Made by a program: the position numbers and the translations under genes. A stretch of 64,000 nucleotides of DNA from Litsea cubeba. Taxonomy: Eukaryota > Streptophyta > Magnoliopsida > Laurales > Lauraceae. Of this stretch, positions 1 to 11,472 are shown one piece after another. Where the stretch lies: contig CM022947.1 in the NCBI GenBank assembly GCA_012931725.1, positions 23,921,697 to 23,985,696 on the forward strand. The letters run 5' to 3'. The notes under the pieces were generated by a model. It saw only the letters and a program-made list of their open reading frames with translations. It did not search any database and was not told the DNA's origin. How positions within the stretch are numbered: the first letter of the stretch is position 1; every line of letters starts with the position of its first letter.

Positions 1-1613
1 GAATCCAGAAAAGAAGTATCAGCATAGAGCAAAAGATATGATATGCAAATATTTCATTTCTAGCATCGTGTTCTCAAATGAACGAGTCCCACCGGGTGGA
101 GCCAGCTTAATGGACCGCGTGTTCATGCTCGATTCTACTGAGGTCGGCGGACGTGGGAGTCCGTGGGGTACGACCCTTTCGTAACCGGGGGCAGAAGTGG
201 GTATCAACATTTTTTTGTGTGGGTGTGCCAGATTTTCTATTTTTTACTTGGAATTGTAAGTGGTGATCTGGAGATTGACCTTCGCAAGTAAAAAGGAATT
301 TAACTTCTTTCAAGTTTTCCATTGCACCTATATTTAAGAAAATAGACATTTTCTTGATTTGCCGTGAAAGGCGATTTTTTACGCATTTATAGCCGATTTT
401 TGGCGTTTATAGCCGATTTTTTGTGTTTAGAGCCGATTTACAATTCTTATCAATAATGAAAGACAAGAGTTGTGATTTTTGTCTCTTTTGGAAAAATACA
501 AACTACAATGAAAAGCAAGAAAAGGAGGATCTAACTTCTCAGGAGATTATGGGAGACTCGTTCAGATTGACGGTCGCAAGCCATATGTGGACTTCGCCAT
601 CATCCATGCAGATGAGAACAGAGGATGCTCTAGATTCGCTTAGCTTGGCTACAACCTCAGGTTTTTAGAGGACAAAGACCAAAAGGAGATCCTATGTCCA
701 ATAAAAAGCTAAGTAGACGGGTTGAAAAGCCACGTGTAAACCATTGGAGGTAGAAGGAGAAGGCAAGGACCTTGGGGGTACCCCCCAAGGGACTTTTGTC
801 ACCTTGTAGTAGTGGCTGGTGCAGAACTTTCGCAGAGTTCTCTCTTTTTCTTTCTCTGGATTTTCTGTGCTTGGAAGCTGATCTGATTTTGATCTCTGGG
901 AGTTGTTTGATTTTTTCTGATCTGGATTTCTTTGGAGTGCTCTCCTATTTATAGGCTCTTGGTAGCCATTTAGGAGAGTTTATGGGCTTTTATTTTCATT
1001 AAGCCACAGAATGGGAGTTACAGGGTTTAATTCCTTAATTTTGTAACTCCTTTTTCTTGGTTTCTGATTGGCCGGTGGAGATTGAGGGCATTTAATCACC
1101 TTTAATCGCCATGATGGGAGGAGTTTCATAGGTTAAATGTCATGAATCAATTGACTTGTAACTCCCATTTGCTTGCTTCTGATTGGGCCGTCCAAAGAAA
1201 TGAATTAATGACTGCAATAAAGCTAGTCAATTAATCACATTAAGTGGTCGCCGAGCAGTTGAAGAGTCGCAGGTCGTGTCGCGTCTTTTGGGATTCTTCT
1301 GACGATGATCATCGATAGATCTTTATGTAGATCGACATTGGATGACCATGTAACTTCCGGTATTGGTTGCCAACAGCAGGTCGGTGCCATCTGTCCTATC
1401 GATTTCTCGATCGGTCGGGTAGAAATCACACTTTTTTGGTTGACCGGTTGGCGATCAGTGTTGATTTTTATACTCTTGACGATTGACCCGTGATTTTAAC
1501 GAATGTCAAAGGATTTGGCACTCAAAAGTATGAATTTTGGAAAATCCCAGGAGTCGGAAGCTTCGAATCGCGAAAAACGACGAAAAACGGGCTTTCCGGG
1601 GCGAATCCGGGCT

Positions 1614-1635
1614 CCATGGTCGCAGGCGACCATGG
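1614..1635. repeat. GC-rich perfect inverted repeat
   Basis: Two 10-base arms (CCATGGTCGC and GCGACCATGG) are separated by only AG, so either strand could fold into a tight hairpin. It sits in a GC-rich patch of otherwise AT-rich DNA. Such patches occur inside long plant LTRs. No function can be assigned. Confidence 0.75.
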
Positions 1636-1891
1636 GCCGGGGTCGCAGGGGCTGGTGACCCTGGGGGGGGATTTCCCCATTTTTGTCCCATTTTGCGGCC
1701 GTTTTTGATGTTTTTCGATTCTTTTTTCTTCTATATTTTTTCTTTATATTTTTGATCATTTATTGGCCTGATTTCCTTGTAGAAAACTTAATGAGAATCC
1801 TTGCATTTTGGAGTGCAAAGTTCCCAATTTTCCGAGAAAACCGAAGACTTTGTCGCGCAGAGCTGTCGATTTTCCGTCAGAAGCTGAAACT

Positions 1892-2590
1892 GGGTCAAAC
1901 GATCTCGGAATGACCTGAAATTTGGGGTGAAGCCTCCTGAGCAATAAATAAGACCAACCATAGGCTTTTGCTTGAGTTTTGAAGCCGTTTGGGGTCCTAT
2001 TGCCAGTAGACTTGTTTTTATCGCGATGAAGATGTCGCAACTTGATGTGCGGTCAACTGATGTCCTATTGACTTGAAATTTGACAGAAAACCTATTGGAG
2101 CCATTTTAAGATGATCCATAGGCTCTGTCTTGGAAACCATGGTCTCGGGGAGCTTCGTCGCCGAGAGGCCTGATTTGGCTTCCGAGCGTCAAAGTATGGT
2201 CAAATGTTGTCGAAATGACCTGAAACTTGACGTGTAGCCCTTTATAAGCATTTTGAAGCCGTCCATGTGCTCTTTTTTATGAGTGATGGCCTTGGTGGTT
2301 CTCACCATCGAGATGCTTGATTTTGCTGTTTGAGGGTTGATAGAGGGTCAAACGTTGTCGGTTTGACTTGGAACTTGACGTGGAGCCTTTTGGATGTATT
2401 TTGATACCATCCACAGGCTCTGATCGAAGATTTGGTGTCTCCGATGCTTTCGCCATCGGGAGCTCCTTTTCAGCTGCCGGAGAAGCGAAGTTAGGCGAAA
2501 TGATTTTGAAATGGCCCGAAACTTAGTGTGTACTCCTCTTTTGGCTGTCTTGAAGGATCTTGCGGTTTTTGTTTGATTCTGACAAGATTT
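1892..2590. repeat. Diverged tandem array, period about 148 bp, five units
   Basis: Five related units start near 1892, 2049, 2199, 2347 and 2490. Each opens with a variant of GGTCAAACGTTGTC, followed by TGACCTGAAACTTGACG. Four of the five, all but the last, then carry a version of CCATAGGCTCT. The spacing of 143 to 157 bp is regular, while the sequence between the landmarks is strongly diverged. This points to an old tandem amplification inside a retroelement. No unit has a conserved reading frame. Confidence 0.65.
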
Positions 2591-2687
2591 GATTTTTTGG
2601 AAGTAGCATAACCTATTTATGGCAGGATGCGACTTCATGTAGCTTTTTAAATCTTGAAGAAGCAATGTGACATTTTTGGTGTCAACA

Positions 2688-3089
2688 ACTATTGTACGAA
2701 TGGTGTTATATAACCGTATGGACCCCGTACACGAGAGCCTTCATGCTTATCTTGATAGATTCATATTTTGTATTTTGTTTATCCTTTTAATTAGGCCCAA
2801 GTTTAATGTGGCTTAAGGTTGTAATTAATACTTTTGTTAACAGTCTTAAACATGAACTCTAGTTATGTTATTTAATTATTGCTCTTAAACTATACATCTT
2901 TCGGATACTACTTGCATTTATAAGCTTCCGCTATTTGTTATTGATATTTGAGGAAATGTTTACACCTCACAGCGGTCTTCGATCCATTTGGGACATGATT
3001 GGGGCTAAGTTGTATTTAATTATTGTTCGGAAAATTTAATTAGCCCTAATCTCACGCATAACCCCGGTTTCATTTTTAGGGGCGTGACA
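2688..3089 (+). mobile_element. 3' part of a Ty3/gypsy 5' LTR
   Basis: The segment ends ...GGGGCGTGACA at 3089, a typical plant gypsy LTR end with terminal CA, and is followed at once by a primer-binding site and a gag frame. A TATATAA word at about 2707 could be the LTR TATA box. The 5' start of the LTR is not visible and is probably cut off by the reverse-oriented sequence that ends at 2687. Confidence 0.5.
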
Positions 3090-3092
3090 AGT

Positions 3093-3104
3093 TGGTATAA
3101 GAGC
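3093..3104 (+). promoter_or_regulatory. Primer-binding site, initiator tRNA-Met type
   Basis: TGGTATAAGAGC differs at one base from TGGTATCAGAGC, the complement of the 3' end of plant initiator tRNA-Met. It lies three bases after the LTR end, so it marks where reverse transcription of the gypsy element would have been primed. Confidence 0.7.
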
Positions 3105-3246
3105 ATTACTGGTTTCTAGATTTAAAAACAAGTAGAAACTAAGACGTGTGAGGATTGGATTTATTTTGGGTATCTTAGCTTTTGTAGATTGTATAGTTTG
3201 TTTGTTAGATCGTGTCCCATAGGACTAACATTTCTTATGTTTCGGG

Positions 3247-4676
3247 ATGGCTGGCCGTAATATGCGTTCCCACAGTAGTAGTAATCCAGAAAGCAGCAAT
3301 GCTAATGTTAGTGACAGTGATTCTATCGAAGGCGGATTTAACAAGTTGGTGCAAGCCTTTGTGACTTCACAGGAAGCACAAACCCAAAACTAGACCAAAA
3401 AGCAAGAAGCTTAAGCTACTTTTCAGACTCAGATGATGGCAGTGTTAGAAAAGCCAACTCTTGCTGCATAGGTCATCATGCTAGCTAGGGTGATGGACGA
3501 GAAATCCACCGGAATTCCATGGGAATGAGGATCCACTCGATGCCGATGAGTGGGTTGTACAGTTAGAGAAGCTATTTGAGGTTTTTAAGTGCACGGGGAA
3601 GGAATGAGTCCAACTAGCAGCCTACATGCTTAGGGGCACAGCCGAGATGTGGTGGAAGTCAGTGAAGACACCATACGTGACAATTGAGGACGAGACTGCA
3701 TGGGAGTCATTTAGTAAGTTGTTTCGTTCTAAGTTTAGTCCACCTCATGTCACAACTTTGAGGATTGCAAAGTTTGAGACACTACAACAAGGGGAGAACG
3801 CAGTTTAAGTTTATGATCAGCAGTTTACTAACCTGTCCCGATTTGCACCGTCTTTGGTGAAGACTGAAGCGGACAAGGTTATGAGGTTTATCAAGGGACT
3901 GAACCCCAAGATCAAAGGAAAGATGACCAGTGTTACTTTGGCCACCTACGACCTCAAACGGGCTTACTGGGCTGAAGAAACCATTAGGGAGAAGGCCCTA
4001 TATGTTCAGAACCTCAGACAGACTCAGACTCAGGGCAAAAGTCAAGCTTCAGGATTTCAGTAGCCATATCAGCAGCGTTCTCAGTAATAGTATCTGCAGC
4101 GATCACAGCAACAGTACCACCGGCAGGTCAAGAAGCCTAGGTCTGATCAGACACGGAGATCGGAGTGTATTCACTGTGGTAAGAACCACTTGTCAGCAGA
4201 TTGTAGGGTGGTGTCAGGACCATGCTTCGAGTGTGGCTTGCAGGGTCACTAATTGAAAGATTGTCCTAAGAAACAAGGGCAGGGTGTGCGAAACACGACT
4301 CCTAGACCTCTAGTGGCAACACAACCATTGAGACAGGCACCCCAACAGCAGCAGCAGCAACTTTGATTGCCAGTACCACCGCAGGGCAGGGGACAATTCA
4401 GACCCCAAGGACAGAAGGGACAACAAAGGCCCCAGGGATTTCAGCAGCAGAGGCAACAACAGAGGCCTTAGCAGTGTGGTAGGCTTAATGCCTTGGATAT
4501 GCAGGACGGAGAGGATATCGGAGGAGTTGTAGAAGGTACACTCTCTATTTCAGATATACCTGCTAGAGTCTTATTTGATTCTGGTTCCACACACTCGTTT
4601 ATATCACCTATTTTTGTTGCATGCTTGGTGGGAGACATAGCTCCATTGCATTATATTCTCCTTGTTAGTACTCCTT
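3247..4676 (+). pseudogene. Degraded Ty3/gypsy gag and protease
   Basis: A frame starting ATGGCTGGCCG at 3247 encodes a gag polyprotein interrupted by several stops. The recognisable part (about 3540 to 4060) is the plant retrotransposon gag domain, including MLRGTAEMWWKSVK and FRSKFSPPHV. It is followed by two zinc-knuckle-like motifs near 4175 to 4265. The second is canonical except for a stop codon (CFECGLQGH, stop, LKDC). A Gln-rich linker leads to an aspartic protease with the catalytic DSGSTHSFIS at about 4580. The frame then breaks into an unrelated copia sequence, so reverse transcriptase, RNase H and integrase of this element are missing. Multiple in-frame stops show that it is dead. 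Confidence 0.8.
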
Positions 4677-4697
4677 GGTAGGCTTAATGCCTTGGAT
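4477..4697 (+). repeat. 22-bp direct repeat at a gypsy/copia junction
   Basis: The same 22 bases, beginning TGGTAGGCTTAATGCC, occur at 4477-4498 just upstream of the gypsy protease and again at 4676-4697, exactly where gypsy coding ends and copia coding begins. The repeat belongs naturally to the gypsy frame. The second copy therefore looks like filler or a template-switch scar at a recombination joint. Confidence 0.8.
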
Positions 4698-5103
4698 TGA
4701 AAATCCTCATCATCCTGAATATGTTTACAAACTTAAGAAAGCTCTATATGTATTAAAACAAGCACCTAGGGCATGGTATGAAAAGCTTACAAACCATTTG
4801 CTCAAAAATAACTTTGATTGTGGGAAAGTTGATAAGACCCTATTTATCAAGAAAATTGATCAAGACATTCTTATTGCTCAAATCTATGCTGATGATATAG
4901 TTTTTGGATCTACTTCAGAAAAACTTGCTCAAGGATTTTCAGAATTAATGAGTTCCACTTTTGATATGAGTCTGGTCGGTCCCCTGCAATTTTTCCTTGG
5001 TCTTCAAGTTAACCAAACCGAGAAAGGAATTTTTTTTAGTCAGCCCAAATTTGCTCTAGAAATTATTGAAAGCTCCTCAAATAGCTTGGCTTCACTCCAA
5101 TAG
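4698..5103 (+). pseudogene. Ty1/copia reverse transcriptase fragment
   Basis: An open frame of about 135 codons matches the middle of copia reverse transcriptase: ENPHHPEYVYKLKKALY, LKQAPRAWYEKL, the catalytic YADD at about 4888, and FFLGLQVNQTEKGIF. It starts within the 22-base repeat and stops at 5103, where similarity ends. Nothing of integrase or RNase H is present. The frame is intact over its whole length, unlike the gypsy part upstream, so the copia piece may be the younger arrival. Confidence 0.85.
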
Positions 5104-6839
5104 CTCTAAGATCACCCCAATAGCTGAATCTACCATCTCTACACCCATTCCCAAAGAGATAAATATATAAGAAAGGGAATTCTAAGATAAAAAAACTATA
5201 CTGCAAGGGAATTGGAAAGAGGGAATGAGGATTACCTTTACTTGGAGAGGAAAAAGAGATCTAGGAGATGAGATAAGCTTCTTAATTAGCTTGTAGATGG
5301 CTAGATGTAAGATGAGACTCTTGCTTCTTGCAATTGGAGAGCTAAGATTTAAAGAGAGAGAGAGAAATCCTAATCTCTAACTTAGAGAGAGAGAGATGGG
5401 AGGGAAATTGTAGTGATGAGAGGGAGAGATGAGAGGGGTAACTTTTATAGGAATTGGTTGGGTTATAGTCTAAAATGCCCTCTCTTGCTAGTGTAAGTTT
5501 AGGATAAGGATGGGGGTTTTCAGGGAGGTTAAAATGGAATGGCTAAAGGGTCCTTGGTTGCTAATAGAAATAAAGGATAAGGACTAGTGTAGTTTAGGTA
5601 TTCACATATAATGACTAAAGTATCCTCAAATGAGTGGTTGTAAATAAAGGAGCCTAAGGGCAACAAAGATAAGCTATTTATAATGACAAAAGTGCCCATG
5701 TTAGCTTGGTTGATAATAAAGGAGGTCAAGGTCATTTAAGGTATTTGGATTTCCAAAAAGGAGGGAAAATGTGTTTTTGGAAGGACTAGAGTACCCTCAT
5801 ATAATTAATAGGCTAATGGGTTAGGCCATGGGTAGTTGGGTCATTCTAAGGTTAATTACACAACTCTCTAAGGAAAGTCCATCCATAGTTAGGATTACAA
5901 CTAAAGCCTCTAATTAGCTAATTACTTCTAGGAAATCCAATTAAACTTCTAATGAAACTATTAATCTCACAAGGATCTTAATCCTATAAACTATGCTTAA
6001 TTAATGGGAATTACTAACTACTCATACCAATCACCTATTAAATAGGATCACCTAGGGCTGACTTGATCAAATTGGATTCCACTAGGTATTTTTCGAGGCA
6101 GGTCCTTACCGCAACAATGACCTTTTGAATAGATGACAAACCAAGGATTCCAGCTGCATCCCTTTTTCGGACAAAGTACGGGTCATGAGCTTCCACTACA
6201 AATTGAATTCGAAGAAAAAGAGATCGGTTCATTCGAAATGTCCTCTAAGATTGACTAAAGGGTACATAATATTTTCGGTAATTTGTAGAGTTTATCGTGG
6301 CCTTGAAGTTGGTCACACTAGATATGCGTGTGACCTTGAATGGAACCACGACGTGGTCTCATTCTTTTCTCTATATCAATTTGTTCGTCTTGTAGAGTAG
6401 CTAGGGCTAACATCTCCAATTCATCATTAGAGTCATCAAAAAGCATCTCCATCTAAAGCTCATCTGCCATGGAGAAGGAAAAAAAATGAAGTAGTTGAAA
6501 ATGAGAAATGTGTGAGAATAAAAGGGTGAAGTAATTGAATCTTTAAAGAAAAGAGAAGAAATTTCAAATTTTGAATTTAAAATGTCATAAATTGACATAA
6601 TAGGTAAAAGAGAAAAAAAAGGTCATAAGAAGTTAAAACAATAAATTTTATAACCCAACAAAATAATAAAATAATCTTTCTTCGACTTTTCTTACTAAAT
6701 GCAACCATTTTGCCTATAAATTTATTGTTGTTCAAATGGTTATAAATTGACATAATAGGTAAAATAAAATCAAAATTTATTCAAATTAGCAAAAGTAGAA
6801 AAAGACAAAAACTAATTTAAAAAAATGAATTTTGAAGAG
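5104..6839 (-). mobile_element. Probable LTR fragment plus AT-rich unassigned sequence
   Basis: There is no gene. The stretch 5170-6000 resembles the 5' part, read on the minus strand, of the long LTR at 18452-21967. It shares GGGAATTCTAAG, a purine-rich GAGAGAGA tract, an AT box and short AATTAG-rich runs. From about 6400 the DNA is plain AT-rich sequence with two copies of AAATTGACATAATAGGTAAA (near 6585 and 6745). The ends of the LTR piece are not definable. Confidence 0.35.
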
Positions 6840-9800
6840 TGTCACAACCCCAAAATCAGGGTAGGATTAAGGGGCCGTAATACCGAAGATTACTGAGCAT
6901 AATATATCTTTTTCCCCAGGATCCGCATGGGTGAGGATTACAAGATCCTTAATCGTTATGGAACATTTAGCGAAAGCTTGCATTAGATGCAACCCAAAGT
7001 CCGGAGCTAATCAAATTTCATGTTACACCACTAATGTCTTACTAGCTGAATCATACTGTACAATACGTCCTCAGACTGGTATAACATAAACAAAACATAA
7101 GTAGAGCTAGAGAAGTAAAAAGAATAAACCATTCTCATATTTCAGGTTAGAAATTACAAAAGATGTATTTATTACATTCCCCAAAATAAAAGGCCAACAG
7201 AAGCCAATAAAACAGAATATAAAACCCAAAATAATACCCTTGGGTATTTCGCATCTCCTGTGCAAGGAACAAAGTCTACATGACAACCTCTACACCTCAA
7301 TCGCACATCACCAGGGTACAGGTAAGGAAATCAGACCTACAGCACCAAGCGTAGATCAGACAGATTGCCTGATAAGTATTCAAAATAAAATGCATAGTTT
7401 GCAGGTACAAAACATAGTATATATGACATGTTAGTTAATCAAAGGTCAGGTAACAGTGCATCATGAGTAAAATAACAAAATCAATAATAACAGAAAGTAT
7501 ACTACATTCTAATTGGCAACCACGTCGCTTAATCCTTGGAAGGGGAGCATTTGCCCGATCGTTTGTACCTTGAACTCACCCAGAAGTCCCTATCACGGGA
7601 GTTCCCGGTCTGCCTCAGACAGAATAGGTACATTGGTGACACCGGTCACACACAAGACTACAAACTGCAACGAGCAATATATATATATAATAATAATAAC
7701 AAACAGATGGGTGGTGCCGACTCGGGAATCAATGAAAACTCGAGACTTTAGATGTAGGACAGTCCAGTTTCCAAGCAGATTATGATTTAATTCTGGTTCT
7801 CATAGTGTGTTCAGTTGCAATTACAGTGAACATACACAGTTCAGTGTTCATATTAGTGTTCTATCTAGGGTACGAGAGTAATTCTGATACTCTTAGTGAA
7901 TAAATACAAACACAGAAGAAAATAGCTAGTTCTGTCAGGTGTAACAATTCAGCACTGAAAATAGTACAATTTTGGGCTAGAAAAGTAGTCCATCTAACTT
8001 TGAAAAATCCTACAAAAAAATGGGTAGCATTTGGCCAGAAATGGAGACCCCAAACGTGTAGGAAAATGACAAGGTGATCCGGGTAACTCTGAAGGGCTGG
8101 GCGACAGAATGCACGCACACAAACCGAAGAAACCACCTAAGGATCCGGATACTTCTAAGGTCAAAGCAGGGCAAATACCGCGCTCTAATTCCCAAGGAGT
8201 CCTATAGGTCACAATACTAGGGCCGGGTAAGTCTGAGTATGACAGGATGTATAAAATATAATACTAAGAGGACTATACACCTGACATATGAATACGGGAA
8301 TAAACTGATTAAAACATTCTATCAAGTCTACATAACGGTCAAGAGTCCATTACGAGTATATCTTTTATCATTACTAACCTTGGACATGCAATGTCGATGA
8401 TATTCAAGACTATACGCACTAAGGGTTGGATATCATGATTGATTCCATACTAGGTGCATTCTAAAGGTAGGGATATCTAAATCCTAAGTACGAATAAAGC
8501 GATAATCACCATGCTCCACATGCCCTCTTAATTTATTCAGCTAATTAGAAAACCATGTTTGGTCAAGGTTGGGGTACGGGGTTTGTCGTAATCTAAGTCT
8601 TGGTTCCCTTTTTATGTAAGAGGGTCCACATCAATTTGTTTCAATGTCTAATTCCCTATGGTTTATGGTTCATGCCCAAAAGATCTACTTTGGTGCACAA
8701 GTTCGGGTTCAAAACTCTACAATTTCCCTCCTTAAAATCATAAATCATTTTGGGTCAAATAGGAGGTGAAACGGGCTCAATCTAGGCCCAAAACGATGGT
8801 CCAAGGGGCACCGCGGGTCCCATGGTCGGGCCTACCTGCTATTGTGCATGGGGCACGGCCAGTCAGACAGCCATGGCTGTTGGGTGCATGCCCAGGCTAT
8901 GGCAGTTGGGCGCACATACCCTAGCCGCTGAGGCAGGCTGGGTGATAGCCGCGGGCGATGGCCAAGGTGTGCAGGCGTGCTGCGATGGCCACGTGCGGGC
9001 GATGGCTGATGCGCAGGCACTGCACTCAGCGGTTGCAGCAGTGGGCTGTGGTTGCTGGGCACAGGCCAGGTCAACCAGCCGCTGGCTGATTGATTCAAGG
9101 GGGAAATGAATCCCATAGTGAGCTCCACTAAGTTCAATTAAATTACTTACTCATAATTTTGATGGGAGTTTCATGATCTGACATGACTAAAAGCAGGCAT
9201 TTGATTAAAATCAGGCATTCTCAATATCTAAACCATTAAATAGATTTATAGGAATTAAGATGACAACCATAGCATGCTATGCAAATTAGTTTGGAACCTT
9301 GCCTTGGCCTAAGATCTCTCTAAAACAATCCAAGCACTTCAACAAATTGCCCAAATCTCGACTGGAACGCCTCCTCAAACCTCTCACAGTCCCCCTCCAA
9401 AAAGCCCCTAAAAATCAATACCCAAACTAGAATTGGAAATGGGCCATGCATAATACATATATGATGCAAATGAGGCTCTAGATCAATAAATCAATGAAAG
9501 GGGAGGGAGCTCTTACCTCTAAGAAACTCTAAGAAAGAGGAGAGATGGTTCAAGGGGCTGCCGGTCATGGATCCTCGCGAGAATGGTGTACGTTGTGAAG
9601 GAGATTTTGTAATATCACTTGGTGGGGTCAGATCTTGCATGCGGGGCCCTCTACTAGATGATATCCATCATGGAGATGAGAAGAGAAAAGAGAAGGAAAG
9701 AAGAGGAGAAAAGAAGAGAGGAGAGACTTATCTTTGTTGGCCGATGGAAATGAATGAATAAGTGAGAGATGGTAGCGGTAGGTGGGGTAGGTGGGGAGCA

Positions 9801-10361
9801 TTTAATGAGAGAGAGGGGTAGGTGAGATATTTTGTGGATGGTTGGCTTGTGGGTTTACCATAATATAACTGAACTTGGGATACAAAAACGGAGGCCTTCG
9901 AGACCCCAAGTAGACTCAGTCAAAGAGGAAGAATTGTAGGTCATAGGAAGGGCTTTCCAACAAGCAAAAAATCAGAATTTCTTGAAGATCACAGGTAGAA
10001 ATTGTGATTTTTCGAAATGGGGTATACACCTCGAAAAGTGTGTAGATGTCAAATTAGTCTTTCTGGGCCTCATATGAGTTTGGACTAAATATGAAAGTAA
10101 TTGGACAGGTCAAGATCTAACTTTTGGGCTCAAGGTACAATTTTTATGAAACTTCCAAGATACCCTTGCAAAATCTCGAAATCCTAACTTAATCCGGAAA
10201 AAGTTAAACACTTAGCGAAACTCCTCAAAACTCTCTTGAACTAATCCTAAATTAGTTCTAACCCTAAGAAACTCTTAATTAACCTCTAATCAAACATCAT
10301 AAGCTACTAAATTATAATTAATTAGTATTAATCGTGGCGATTTAGACTCGGGTTCTTACCC
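6840..10361 (-). mobile_element. Probable solo LTR, about 3.5 kb, minus orientation
   Basis: The plus-strand left end reads TGTCACAACCCCAAAATC, the complement of a typical gypsy LTR 3' end (...GGGGTTGTGACA). The right end near 10361 reads ...GACTCGGGTTCTTACC, the complement of a plant LTR start. Length and internal layout parallel the better supported solo LTR at 18452-21967. Flanking bases share only AGAG (6836-6839 and 10362-10365), so the target duplication is imperfect and the right end is uncertain by a few bases. Reading frames inside, including a GC-rich one at 8822-9109, look like chance. Confidence 0.5.
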
Positions 10362-10659
10362 AGAGCCCCTTGCAGTGCACTACAATAAAGTGGTTGTGGC
10401 TAAATAATTGTTGCACAGGTCCCCAAAGTACAACTTTCGTGAAAAATTTTGGGGCATTCGGCGACGGGTCCTTGAACATTTCACTTTATGGCCTTAGATC
10501 CACAAAAAAAGTCATAGAGCCAAAGGTCCCTCCCACACTTTTTCATACCTGAAATGTCTAATTTACCCTTTCTTTAAATCATAACCCATGATTGGTGGGA
10601 TATCCCATTAATAATGGCCAACTAACATTTAATTGCCCACGATTAATGGAATCCTCAAA

Positions 10660-11400
10660 TTTTCAAATAAATTCTAAAAACAAACAAATAAATTTCAAAA
10701 TAACAAAAATAAATTTTAAAAAATGAAATAATTTCAAAAAATGAAATAAATTAAAAAAAATATATAATCAAATAACGCAAATAAATTTAAAAATATGCAA
10801 ATAAGTTTCAAAATATCCAAATAGATTTCAGAAAATATAAATAAAATTCAAAAGACTCAAAATAAATCTCAAAAGATCCAAAGAAAATTTCAAAAAATGT
10901 AAATAAATTTAAAATAATGAAAATAAATTTTAAAAAATACAATAATTTCAAAAAACTCAATAAATTCGAAAAGACACAAATAAATTTCAAAAGATGTAAA
11001 TAAATTTAAAAAATGCATATAGATTTAAAAAACGTAAATAAATGTGCTTAAAAACTCAAATAAATTTTGAAAAAAACTCAGATAAATTTGCCAAAAATAC
11101 AAAGAGATATGACAGAAGATAGATAAATTTGACAAAAACTCAGATAAATTTAAAAAAAATTCAGATAAATTTGAACAAAATTCAGATAAATTTAAACAGA
11201 ACTTAGATAAATTTGACAAAAATTCAGATAAATTTGACAAAAATTCAGATAAATTTAATAAAAACTTAGATAAATTTGCCAAAAACATAGAGAAATATGA
11301 AAGAAGACAGATAAATTTGAAAAAAACTCAATTAAATTTCAGAAAAATTCAGATAAATTTGATAAAAAGTGAAATAAATTTGACTAAATAGATAAATTTG
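10660..11400. repeat. AT-rich minisatellite, unit about 20-22 bp
   Basis: About 740 bp consist of degenerate copies of a 20-22-base word. The unit is clearest at 11080-11340 as CAGATAAATTTGACAAAAAT. Copies toward the left end are more decayed (AATAAATTTCAAAA...). On the minus strand it produces a Leu/Asn/Ser/Phe-rich frame that is only the repeat translated. It ends about 1.2 kb before the PIAL start codon. Bases 10362-10659 between the LTR and the array hold nothing recognisable. Confidence 0.85.
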
Positions 11401-11472
11401 CGTAGACTGGGTCGACTTGATCTGAACCGACCTAGACCTGGACCAAAAGACCCAAAGAACTTGGTTTCTTCA

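Larger units (their letters stand above)
1..2687. mobile_element. Unresolved retrotransposon-derived sequence
   Basis: No host gene is recognisable here. On the minus strand a block starting at 2687 begins TGTTGACACCAAAAATG, which looks like the start of a plant LTR. A second TGTTGATACC boundary lies at 209. Between them is a GC-rich inverted repeat and a diverged tandem array, listed separately. Short reading frames occur in all frames, but none has a recognisable domain. The likeliest explanation is a degraded LTR element, inferred from composition and boundaries. No matching second LTR or target duplication could be located, so family and limits are open. Confidence 0.35.

Noticed and set aside
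8822..9109. Ala/Gly/His-rich open frame in a GC-rich patch
   Set aside because: It lies inside the probable solo LTR, has composition-driven sequence on both strands and no recognisable domain.
11025..11288. Minus-strand open frame rich in Leu, Asn, Ser and Phe, resembling a repeat protein
   Set aside because: It is the translated 20-22-bp minisatellite. It has no non-repetitive part and the plus strand is open in the same way.
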